From: Theobroma cacao
Taxonomy: Eukaryota; Streptophyta; Magnoliopsida; Malvales; Malvaceae
Assembly: GCF_000208745.1 (NCBI RefSeq)
Contig: NC_030850.1
Location: forward strand, 19,908,727-19,972,726
DNA length: 64,000 nt
Direction: 5' to 3'
Shown here: positions 48,156 to 59,237 of the stretch, piece by piece
How the letters are laid out: each line of letters opens with the position of its first letter
Numbering within the stretch: position 1 is the first letter of the stretch
Notes under the pieces: model-generated
The model's input: only the letters and a program-made list of their open reading frames with translations
Databases searched by the model: none
What the model was told of the DNA's origin: nothing
Translations under genes and position numbers: made by a program

Positions 48156-48249
48156 TTTCAAAAACACGTTATGTATGAAGGATATTTTTTAAAAGAACCC
48201 CTAAGTCACGTGTTATTATTGGAGATGGTTTTAAAGCAAATATAAATAG

Positions 48250-48780
48250 AAGAAAGGAAGTTCTTGTTGGTTGGGTACCTCCTGCACTAGGCTAGTTAAT
48301 GTTAAATTTGGATGAAGCATTTAAAAGATATATCAGTATGGCAACAACACGCGAAGTGATTCGTGATTCAATGGGAGTTGGCTTAAAGGTTTTTCAACTA
48401 GCCTTGGAAGATGCATGACCTATCGAGCAGAGCTATGGTGTGCCTACCGAGGACTATGTTTTGCTTAGGAACTTGTTTATCAAATAATTGAGCTACAAGT
48501 GGATAGTAAATTAGTCTTGCTAGCCATCACTTCATTTCATTATCACCCATGCTCTAACTCGGATCTTATTCAAGCCATTCAACAACTTCTTCAATACTAA
48601 TGGGAAGTTGAAACACAACATACTTTCAAGGAAGGGAATGCTTTAGCCGATTGTATGGTTAATAAAGGTTTCAATACAGTTGATGACGATGCGTTCTATG
48701 ATGTTCCACCACTTGATATTAGAAACTTTTTGATGAACAATGTGTTAAGAAAATATTTCCCTTGTTTGATTAAAATCTAA
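48250..48780 (+). pseudogene. LINE-type RNase H (RVT_3) fragment, 5'-truncated
   Basis: One frame with three or four lesions reads VLVGWVPPALG, then MLNLDEAF (first acidic residue), a one-base shift near 48391, TYRAELWCAYRGLCFA (Glu), IIELQVDSKLVLLAI (Asp) and FKEGNALADCMVNKG, followed by a C-terminal end at TAA 48780. This is the RNase H domain at the end of ORF2 in plant LINEs (also found in free RNase H-like genes). In-frame stops lie near 48293, 48451 and 48600. A short A-rich tract follows. It begins directly at the MULE border, so either the MULE inserted next to it or cut it. Confidence 0.7.
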
Positions 48781-48810
48781 TAAATTTTGATTGCCAAAAA
48801 AAATTAATCA

Positions 48811-50038
48811 AAATCAAAATGCCTAAATTGAATCACCAAAAATTACTTTTAATGGACACTTTGAATCACTAAACTAATAGCTCAGTCATATTTTTAATAG
48901 ATATCTAACTTCTAAGGTCATCTATCATACGAGCAAATCAAGATAAACAATATATAAAAATATATATTATCACTCGGCTTCTCCTTTAATCATAATACAT
49001 AATTCAAGAAAACCTAAAAATTATAGTAGAACCTAATGTTTATATTGATTATTCCATAGTAATATTACTTTTCAATTCCAAATCACCAATTATGAACATC
49101 ATGCTTGACAAAATTAATAAAAAATATTTGAAAAAAATTAGAAATTACCTAACTTATTTTTTCCCTAACATAAACCTATTAAATCAAATGGCAACACACA
49201 AAAAAAAAAAAGCTCAAATGACTTTTATGGATAAATAAAATAATGTTGTAATTGAGAAAATTCATGGATATCTATGAAAAAAACTCATTAAAGATATTTG
49301 GAAAAACAACTATAATATATCAACAAACTCATGGGTTTAATAATAAAGAAAAACTCATAAAATATTTTAAAAATAAGATTATGGATTCAAAGAATCCTTT
49401 ATGAAATAAGATTATGGAAATTAGAATGTATCTTTTCAATTTTCTTATTACCACTTTAAGTTACATTTCTTCCTTTTCAATAAACTCTTTGTACAAACTT
49501 ACAATTTTAATTTAGTCCTTTTCTATACAAAAATGTAGATTTAACTTCTATAATTGAACAAATTTAGTGCTCAAGCTTTAAAAAATTATTAATGTAAAGA
49601 CAATATTAACTTGGACTAACTACTCGGTTAAATGTGATGACATGACATAGATTCAATTTTAGGTGTAACCCTAACCTCCTTAGTTTAAGAGTTTTAAACT
49701 TAAAATTGAAAAGAACATAATAAAATAATAAAACAAAAGTAAAAATTGAAGGTAAATCATGTTTTAAAAACATGATAATCAAATGATGTTGAACTAGTCA
49801 ACATCAAGGTTAAACTATAATTGAACTTAACTTTTATTATTATTTAACTCTTTATAAATTTTTTACAAGTGTGGCAAAATTTTAGTACTTTAATCGCTAA
49901 GTCAAATACTTTTCCTAATATATACTTACTGCATTTAATACTTATTAATGGAACTTTTTTTGTTTAATGCAGTTATTGGGAGCATACTATTTACTTTTTT
50001 GTAATGCTTACAAGTGGTATGATGAAAGATTAGATATT

Positions 50039-50081
<43 letters not shown>

Positions 50082-50522
50082 CAATCTACGATGATTTTGA
50101 GAGGTATTTTGTTGATCCAATGTACCTTGAACAAAGGGTAATGGTCACTCTTTACAATGACACAATGAATTTGATAAATACATATGCTTTCCACTTGGTT
50201 TCAAGATCAATAAAAGCATACTTCAACACTGGTATAATTTCACAAAATAGTAGATAAGATATAAAAGCAAGTTTTGCTTTATTCCTCAAAATTCTAAAAT
50301 TCACTTGAATTTCTTGGTATTCTTGACCATGAACTAAATCTCAAAATTGGTTATGTCATTATGTTATTAAAAAATATAACCAAAATACTAGTTTATGTAG
50401 CGAGATTAGACTTTTGATTACACAATTAACTTTAAATATAATAGAAAGCAAAATCATTTCTGATACACATGCTAAAAATAAATTATTTATTCCGATCTTA
50501 ATAGTAAAACATCACAAATAAC
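48811..50522. other. Unassigned AT-rich DNA
   Basis: No recognisable gene. A 96-residue plus frame at 49967-50257 follows a pyrimidine run ending AATGCAG, like an acceptor, and has a cysteine-poor sequence without known motifs. It runs through an (AT)n microsatellite (50041-50077), so I do not call it a gene. This may be the oldest, original sequence of the locus. Confidence 0.5.
50041..50077. repeat. (AT)n microsatellite
   Basis: Uninterrupted TA dinucleotide run of about 36 bases. Confidence 0.95.
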
Positions 50523-53500
50523 TGTAACACCCCATACCCTCGTATAAAAGCCAATATGACCTTATCAAGAAGACAAAGGGTCAATTGATGTAAATTTAAG
50601 TGCAAAAAAGTGGTGATGGGTGAAAAGAATATTTTGAAATAAAATACTCCGTACGTGAGAAAATAATATTAAAATAATAATATTTTATCGAGGATGAATT
50701 AGCTAGTCAAAAGGCTATTTGGAGGTGAACCAGGGAAAAATGAGACACTCTAGGACTCGAGGAGACAAGTGGAGAATTTTGGACTAAAATAATATTAAAA
50801 TATTAATATTTTATTAGTTGTCAAAATTAGTCATGAAGGAGGATTATATGGCTAATCTAAGTGGGGGAGAAAAAGTAAGAAACAATTTCGAAGAAAAAAA
50901 GACATAAGTGGGGTCACATGCCTTTATTAAATAAAGTAAGAGCAGGTAAGTATATATTTAAATATTATGGTGACACCTTGGTGAAGTGCAAATTTGATAT
51001 TTTATTTGTACAAGTGTAAAAGAAGGAAAATAGAAGGAAATTGGAATTAAAGAAATGTTGGAAGGATCAAATTGTAAAGGATGAAAAGTTTCGAGGGTCA
51101 AATGGTAAATAAGGAAAAGTTTGAGGACTTATGTGCAATTTTAGCATTTGAAGTTAAATGGAAATTAACTAACCAAGCAAAATTATATTGTGTGGGAGGA
51201 TGGAATATGCATGTGACAAATACTATTACATGCAAAGATATGCATGCAAGGATGTACTTGTAGTGGGGAACATGTGGGACCCCCACCATGTGAAGTAAAA
51301 AGAAGAATGAGAATAAAACCTATTGCATGTAATGAGATTGGTGCATTAGGTGGCCCGATGAGGAAAGAATAATGTGGGATGCATGTGACTTGAATGGTTT
51401 AATAAATGACCAAATAAAATATAAAGTGAAGCTTGTGCATGAAATGTGATTAGAGGAATAAGGTGGTGCATGAAATGTGATTAGAGGAATAAGGTGGTGC
51501 ATGAAATAAAGAATGAAGAAAGAAAAGATGAGATAGTGAAGGTGGCAGATGGAGAAAATAATGAGGATAGATTTTGGGCTAATGAACAAGGGAGGAAATT
51601 AGTGCATGAAAACTTAATGGGGGATGGAATTGGTCCAATGGGAGGTAAGGAATAAATAAAGAAAAGAAAGGTAAGGAAAGGCTTGGAAAAAATCGCACCT
51701 TTGAGAGAAAAGAAAGAGAATCGACCTTGAAAGCAAAAAAAAGGAAGAAAGGAGAAAAAAGAAAAGAGAAAGGAGGAAGAAGAAAAAGGCTTGGAGGAGG
51801 CTCAATTTTGGAGAAGATTGGAGAAAAATCGAAAGGTTTTCTCGTGCATGCCATTGTTGGAGCTTGAAGGAGAAAGTGGAGGTTCGACTTGATGATTCTA
51901 AGGTAAGAAAGATGAAAGTTATCATTTTGTTTGAATTCATGCCTTGTGAACCGATCATAATGTGAGATTGTGCCTGTAGTAGCAAGAATCTTTAAAGATT
52001 CAAAGAATCGGGTGCATGCATGTAAGTGAATCTTAGAAGTATGGTAATTTTGAGCAAGATAAGTGATGGGTAAGTGTTTTAATCTTGAGATCGTAAGTGG
52101 AAAGGTAAAATGAGATGTGTTTTAATTGTTTTTGCTTATGGCGGCAATGGTGACCAAGGAAGTGAGGAGATTATGAGCTATATGTGGAATTCAAAATAAA
52201 AACCGGAAGGTAAGCATGTAATGTGAGTACATTATGTTGTATTGGATTTGGTTGGTTGAAAGTTCATACCTTGCATGTTAGATTATTATGAATGATGAGG
52301 ATGAAAAATATGAAATTAGATTAAGGATTCACTAATTAAGGTGTTGCCCATATGTGTGTACAATTAAGTATATTGAGTTTAATTTGTTGCTAGGAAGTGT
52401 GTTAGTGAGAAAGGTTTGTCGTGGTGGTGTACTGAAGGAGATAACGGGTGACCGGCAAGTAGAATTAGCTATAGACGTACTCGAACCAATAACAATGTAG
52501 TGTCCTACTATTATGAGGTGAGTAGGGGGTGTCTATTTCGAAATTTCCACAAACTATATATCGATACACGATTAACAAACGTGCCGGTTTGCTTTAAGGA
52601 CGATTGTGGACAGCATGTGTTGCTAGCCTTGGTAGGCGATTTTTTTTAAAATGGATTTGCAATCAAGTTATATTGTATTTGTGGAAAGCATGAGTTGGTA
52701 GAATGTTAGGCACTTGTAAATGCCATGCTTTGTATTTATATATGTAAACTATATATGTAAAGGGTTTTAAAAATCGAGAAACAAGCTCTTTACCATGGTT
52801 TATGTCAAAATGTGCGTTATTTGTTTTTGTGATGTGTATTCATGAATAAATTACATATATTCACCATGTTGATTTGATATTTAAACCTCACACAAAGGTT
52901 TTACATTATAAAGTCTTACAAACGAGTTTATCATGTCACCATGATTGGTATTTTGGAAATAGATTTAAAATGAGCTTTTGAGAACCCAATTTGCTTTTAA
53001 ATAGTTTTGTCAAACCGAGAGATTTGAGAGTAGGTCGAATGTCACATCGGGATAGTGTGACCCTTGTGCATAAGTGAGCTCTAGCTAGAGAACTTTTGGT
53101 TCACTGAAAGGCTGTTAGACGTGGCTAGGTGTGAAACCTCGACCTCTATGGACTAATAGCTGAGGTAGACACGATGACATGGATTAGGGGTAATCTTGTC
53201 ATTTTTCTTGGTAAGCTCCTAGAAGTAAGTTTTTAATATTATTAAGGTCTAAGTAAGCATAATGAATAAATAAATAATATATATAATAATGAAATAAATG
53301 AAAAAATAAAAATAATAATAATTTTCATAGTAAGGGTAAAATGGTAATTTTAGCTATCGAGTCTGAATTTCTAAGTTTTCATGAACTTGAGTACCTCTAA
53401 TCTATTATGGACCTTTTCTCAATATAAAAAGAGAAAAAAGTTTGTACCAAAAGAAAAACAAAGGCAAAGTCAACTTATTAATGGCATTTTCGTAAATATG

Positions 53501-54759
53501 TGAAACTTTTGTCAACCTAGGTATAAATATCTCACTTTCTAGCACTTTCTCCTTACTTTCCAGCACTTCTTCTTCTTCCCATTTGTCCTCCCCATTTCAA
53601 AACTTTTCATCTTCCATGGAGGCCATCCTTGAAACCTCCATAACTTTCTCATATTAACTCTAAACCTCATGTTTTTGTATACTTCTTCATAAGATTTTTT
53701 GTGCTCTTTTACTATTTCACCTTAAGAACCTTCAAAAAGTTTTCCTCTGCACTTTCTCTCACTAGTTGAACATTTTTAGAGAGAGAAACACTTCAAAATA
53801 GCTTGAAAAGTCTTAAAAGAATTTTCCCTTCTTTAATCCTCACTAAGGAAATTCAACTACAAATCCACCAAGGTGAGGAATGAGTTAGGGTTGATTTTTA
53901 AGTTGTTAATGATGGCCAATAATTAGATTTGTGGGCTGTTTTATTGTTAAAGGTTATATTATGGTGGAAATGTGATTATTTATTTCTAGTGTGATTAGAA
54001 TAATGCAAACAAATGACTAGTTTAATAAAGAGCATTGTGTTGATGTAAGATGTCACTAAGGGAATTAATTAAGTTTGGAATTTTGAATTTTAAGGATGAT
54101 ATAGGTGCTGGAAAATGGAAGTAATGAAAGAAGTGTTATGAAATTTGTTGGGGTTAGTATTAAGTTGACTAGTCAAATAGTGATTGAAAACTAGTTAGGA
54201 AAAACTAGTAAAGTTTGATTTAGGAAACAACCTTTGGATTTATATTCATGCAAATTGGGTTGGTTGTGATGCTATTATGTGTGATAAGGTCCAACAAGAC
54301 CCCACATTTCCACTTGGAGTATTAGTTAAGCTTGGAGCCGATCAAAAAGGAAAATCAACAAAGACAAGTGAGTGAACTTGCATTTAAAATGCTTTGGGAT
54401 AAATGCATATCCGTTTGAATGAATCACTTGAAAAATTTTATTTGTCTTTTCTTTTAGAAACATGCATTGGAACAAGCCTTTGATGAAACGTCCTTACATT
54501 GTGAAATGTGTAATGTGATGAATTCATGTATTTCCTATATTATGTTGAATTACTAAGAGAATTGTGGCATGTGATGCAATGATGATTTCGAGATGTGACA
54601 AATAATTGTATGACGGTCAATATTAGTTTCCCTAAGAAATAAGGTTGTGCAACCATGTGTATGGCTAAACAATAAATTATGCGAAAAGTATTAATGTGTA
54701 AAGATTTTGTTTACATGTTGTTATGTAGGTTATACCTTGAGAGGTAATATTGCATGATA

Positions 54760-54845
54760 ACTACAACCGTGCATGTGTGGTGTGGGAGTGCACATGACGG
54801 TATTAGCTATGTGCGGTGTGGGAGTGCACATGAGCTTGGGTGATG
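54760..54845 (+). repeat. LTR minisatellite, two to three units
   Basis: GCATGTGTGGTGTGGGAGTG then CACATG, repeated once with variation. The shortest version of this array in the window. Confidence 0.8.
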
Positions 54846-55034
54846 TTGGTAGTTGTATGCGCTGAACCATGTAGTCTATTTTTGGGGTGAGTGGAATGTT
54901 CTTGATGCATGTTTGAAGTTACATATGGATACATATATAAATATATGAAGTACATATATATATTCATATAAATTATTGTATGCATGTTTACACATAGCAT
55001 CAGGTTTGTTTATGATATATAAACTATATTAAGG

Positions 55035-55320
55035 GCGAGATTTTTGCTACAGCGAGACGAATTTTGCTACAGCGAAAATCCTCCTAACCCCATTTGCACT
55101 GTTCTCGCTGCAGCCAAATTGATTTTTACTGCAACGAGAAACTTTTTGCTTGGGAATCACTGTTCTCGCTGCAGCCAAATTGATTTTCGCTGCAGTGAGA
55201 AACTTTCTATCTTGGGAGTCACTATTCTCGTTGCAAGCCAAATTGATTCTCACTGCAGTGAGAAACTTGCTTACTTCGGGGCTTGATCCTACCCTGATTC
55301 TCGCTGCAGCGAGAAACTCT
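55035..55320 (+). repeat. Array of CTCGCTGCAGCGAG dyads
   Basis: About ten half- or full-dyads in 285 bases, arranged as ~74-bp units: TTCTCGCTGCAGCCAAATTG, then a TCGCTGCAGTGAGAAACTT segment. The full palindrome is TTCTCGCTGCAGCGAGAA (55300-55317). Fainter versions lie at the same place in the other LTRs. Confidence 0.9.
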
Positions 55321-57181
55321 CTGTCTTGTTCAGAGAGCTGCTACAATTCTCACTCTTTAACTTCATTGTTGATCATGGATCTTTCAACACTAAGGTATTA
55401 AATAATCAAGGGCTGAATTGAGGGGTTTTAACAAGAAATTAAGCTCAACTGTATTATTTTTAACATAAGTGCATTGTGTTTTCTAAAACTTTTCATATCG
55501 TTTGCTTGTTCCCTACCTATGTTCACTCACTAGGTTTATACTCACTCTTTTCAACTTCATATTTTTCAGATTCGGAGGCAATTGGGACTTAGATTGAGGT
55601 GTCCACTTATATTTGCATTTTGGTAGGTACTATGGCATTCAGTAGCAGTACCCGTACAAAAAGTCATTCCGCTGGTAGTCAAGGGTCTTTTGCATGTGTT
55701 CTTGTATACTAGATGTGAATTGTTAAGAATTATTTGCAAACAAAATATGTATATTTTGATTGATGATGCCATCGTGAGTTGGCAATGGATGACATTATTT
55801 GGGAGAACACAAATATATGTATTTAGTTGCCATGGCATATTACTGACGTACTCATAGTTAAGAATTACGAATTGTGGCTTTAGAAATGATGATGTATGAT
55901 TAATAAAATAACGAACAGGATCACATAAAGAGGCTTGCTTGGGCATAATGGGCTGTGCCCATTAGGCCAATTTGTCGACCATGGCTCAAAATTTGGGCTG
56001 TGACACTAGGCCATGGTCTGTGATATATATACATGGCAAGGTCACAAGATGATATACGTGGCCAGGCCACAAGTTGATATATGTGGTTACGACCACATGA
56101 TTTCTTCGAAGTTGGCCAACATCGTCGAGACTGCCATGGTTGTGGGGATCCTGTGAAGGGGGCCCTTCTAGGTGTTATTACATGGAAGTGGGTCCATGAG
56201 TTGATTACTAGAATTACCTACTCGAGAGTGATATCTCTTTGGGTTTTCAAACATGAATTCTATTGCATGGTGAGAATTACGAGTTTTTTCATAGCTCCTT
56301 TATTTATACGATGATTTGTATTTAATTCCTCGAGGATGAGATAATTTATGAGCTTGTGTAAAAGCTTTGATAATGCTTGATTTTATGGGAGCATGTGTGT
56401 TTTTACTGGTTTGATTTAAGTAAAGAGGTTAAATGATTTCAAGGGTAGAAATCTTTCACTTGCACTAGCTTTGATACATTGATTGAAATGATTACTTTGC
56501 TTTAAAATTCTTGGTTTTACATGTAAGGCACAAATCTTCCTTTTGAGTTAAATTGTTTATATATATTCTTATGTTTTTAATATTCAAATCTTCTATCCCT
56601 AGCTTGTTTCACATCTATGCCCTGCTCACGGAGCCGATGATCACTAAGTCTATGAGACTCACCCCCCTTATCTTCTTTTTACAGATAAGTGATCAGCTCA
56701 AGTGTACTGCCCCAGCATATTTTGACTCGTTACGACATAGGTAATGGCATCTCTTAGACTTCCACTTCGAGTCATTACGCTGCATAGGGGTCGTGTTGTG
56801 TAAAACAGTTAGACTTATAAAAAATTACTAGTTTATCGGAAATGTATTGCTAAAGACCTTGAGGTTGTGTAATGATGTCTAAGTGTGATGTTGAAATTAT
56901 CTTGAAGTTGGTTAAACTTGAATATCGTTATCTAGTTGCTACATCTTAATTATAGCTATTTATTGGGGTTAAGTAAACAATAGTATTATTACAAGTCGAT
57001 AGAATTTTTAATGGGCGTCTCACGTAGAACGTTATAATAAAATCCAAGTCGATTTACATACACATTAGAATGTTCGATTTAATTAACAAGAATCTCAACT
57101 AAGGCTTGTTTGGGATTTAACGGGGTTTACTCGCAAGTCTCAGATGTCGATAAAGATCTGAAATAAGGTCGTTATAATAAC

Positions 57182-58113
57182 TTTTCGCTTTCAATAAAAA
57201 ATAATTTTCTATTAGGTTGTGTTATGATATGACAATCAACAAAAGTTAAAGACAAACACTTTACAAAATTTCTTTATATTTACCAAAATTTGTCTTCACT
57301 CATTGGTCGTTCTATGTTGTTTTGTCAATATTAACATCACACCATGTATTGAAAATCTTGATGAAAAATGAATATGGACAAGCTTCTAATGAGACAAAGA
57401 ATATTGTCTACAAAGAAATAATTGATAACTTGCTTCAAGTTTTGGGGATAACTCTTCTTTTCTTGAATGTGTGAATCTTACTCTATTTTGTATTTATAGA
57501 TTCTTTTTCATTTGTAAAACACTCCAAATTTCCATTATTATGTATATAAATATCTTATATATATTCAATAGTTATTTGTGACATCCTTTTTATGATATTC
57601 TTCTTGCAAACAAATATAACAAGTTAGTTTCAAGTCTTGTTTATACCTTTTTTTTTAATGTGTATGACCTTTACTCTGTTTGTGTTAACATTCTAGTCCA
57701 TCGTCAAATTTCTATATAAATTGTAATAAATTTTTTATGTGAAAATAAAATAGGGAAAAGATGAGTTAGCAATTCTTAAGAGATCTATGACAATTCCAGC
57801 ACACAACTTCAATCAAAATAGGATAGCACAGGGTGTGGGATCAACAAACTCGTCTTGACCATAAACATTATTGAGCCTTAACTTGTTATTATTTATAACA
57901 CTCATCAATGCTTATAAGTATTCAACAATCTTCTCTTTTTATTTTCTTTCCTTTTTCATAAAAAAATTCCATGCATGTCATGATTAGAAATTCTTATGCA
58001 TAGTTGTTCCTCGAAGAAGATTCTCTTTATCTTATCAAAAAATTTCAAGTTACCAACAGTAGAAACTCTTTTAATCCAGGTCTTGGAGATATCATGATAA
58101 CCTTCATAAAAAC
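57182..58113. other. Unassigned AT-rich DNA
   Basis: No ORF or repeat that I recognise between the beta solo LTR and the inverted LTR fragment. Confidence 0.5.
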
Positions 58114-59237
58114 TGCAACGACCTCTCCCCGGTCGCTGCTGGTGTCCAAGACTTTCAAAAAGACCCGCCAAGTCTCAAACAAGCCTGTCTAGAATTTGCT
58201 CGTTAATCCACTACATTCAATCATCATATAATATTGATACTTTCATATACTAAATTGAACCATAAATATAAAAATCAATACAAACTTTTTCCTTTTATTC
58301 ATAAGTATATGCATTAAAATCTTTAATCTCCAAATTAATGCTTATATAAAAATTTAGAATTCGTTTACAACTTAATAAATAAAATACTATGACTTGACCT
58401 CTAACAGCTGAGTGACTCGAAATAAAATGCTAGGAGATGCCTTTACCTATTCATGGTGGACCAAACGCGTCACTGACTACATGCTAGGCTAATCCCTCTC
58501 TGCAAAAGGGGAAATAAAGGGGTGTGAGTCTCATAGACTCAGTGATAATCATCGACTCAACGAGTAGGCCGTAGATGGGAAACAAGCAAATAGCAGATCA
58601 ATTGAATATAAAAATGCAAGATTATAAAAGTCACTCGTTTCCAACGAGGGTTTGTGCCTTATATAGAAATCGAGAATTTCTTATCAAGTATAAATAATCG
58701 AGGTAATAAATTTTTTTGCATCAAAATATATTAATAATCATTTTCAAATCAAATCAATAAAATTTAGCAAGCTCCCCGTGAAACTAAATAATATTTAAAA
58801 TCATGCATAAATCATAACTCGCCCCATATGCGAGGAATTACAGATTCATTTCACAGTTAAACAAATAGAGGAGCTACGAAAAACCGTTTAATTCCTTTTT
58901 CACCATGCAGAGAAATATAATTCATAACATTAAAACTTATTTCAACTCATATAAAACCTTTACATTTTTGTCAAAAACAAACAATATGGCTTATGACTTT
59001 CTTAGAAACTTGGCTTGTGTCAAAATCATTTTCATACTCGGTTGTCAGGGATACCTTGGCCTGGGGCTATCCCAACCGAGTCCGCCAAGGCTGTTTAAAA
59101 AGTCATGTATGCATAAATCATGTTTTTATTTTGAAAACATAACAGTTCCTTGGCATTGGCTGAGTTCACCCTCACGTGGTGGTTTGGTGTGAAGTGAACT
59201 CTAAAGTTGTACCTCGAGAGTTACCCTACATGCCTCT
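58114..59237 (-). mobile_element. Inverted LTR fragment, beta type 3' third
   Basis: The reverse complement of this stretch matches 5290-6396 of the solo LTR, with the terminus TGCAACGACCTCT here equal to the reversed LTR end. It stops abruptly at about 59237 and has no LTR start. The frame at 58905-59192 matches the minus-strand frame at 5383-5619 only because the DNA is homologous. Confidence 0.85.

Larger units (their letters stand above)
20680..48235 (+). mobile_element. Mutator-like element with mudrA and Ulp1/DUF1985 genes, nested by retrotransposons
   Basis: The left end (20680-20900) and the reverse complement of the right end (about 48060-48235) share TCCTCATNATAATNTTAATTG and surrounding similarity, as in degenerate long terminal inverted repeats. 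Inside are a mudrA-type transposase remnant on + (21695-25085) and a DUF1985 plus C48-protease-like remnant on - (44400-47170). A GCATTGCGTGACT minisatellite lies next to each end. Removing the three LTR insertions (22193-23703, 25117-40655, 40747-43290) and their duplications leaves about 8 kb. Plant MULEs that carry Ulp1-like genes are known (Kaonashi/CUMULE-type). The end points are uncertain by some 50 bases and I found no 9-bp target duplication. Confidence 0.7.
53130..56005 (+). mobile_element. Solo LTR, alpha type, nested in the beta LTR, 2.9 kb
   Basis: Starts TGTGAAACCTCGACCTCT and ends TTTGGGCTGTGACA. The target duplication CTAGG is exact at 53125-53129 and 56006-56010. TATA-like GTATAAATATCTC at 53521, donor-like CCAAGGTGAGG at 53868-53878, conserved GTGAGTGAACTTGCATTT near 54366, minisatellite 54760-54845, dyad array 55035-55320, and acceptor-like TTTTTCAG ending at 55569. 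No coding sequence. Confidence 0.93.
50523..57176 (+). mobile_element. Solo LTR, beta type, 3.8 kb without its own insertion
   Basis: Starts TGTAACACCCCATACCC and ends AAGGTCGTTATA (family end GGTCGTTGCA with two transitions). The duplication ATAAC is exact at 50518-50522 and 57177-57181. The alpha LTR 53130-56005 with its CTAGG copy is inserted. Its net length of about 3773 bp is close to the 3718 bp of 2679-6396, to which it aligns. It has GA-rich DNA (51600-51800) and donor-like AGGTGAGTAGG at 52517-52527. Confidence 0.9.

Noticed and set aside
49967..50257. 96-residue plus frame after an acceptor-like AATGCAG
   Set aside because: It crosses an (AT)n run and matches no family that I know. 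Too weak to call a host exon.
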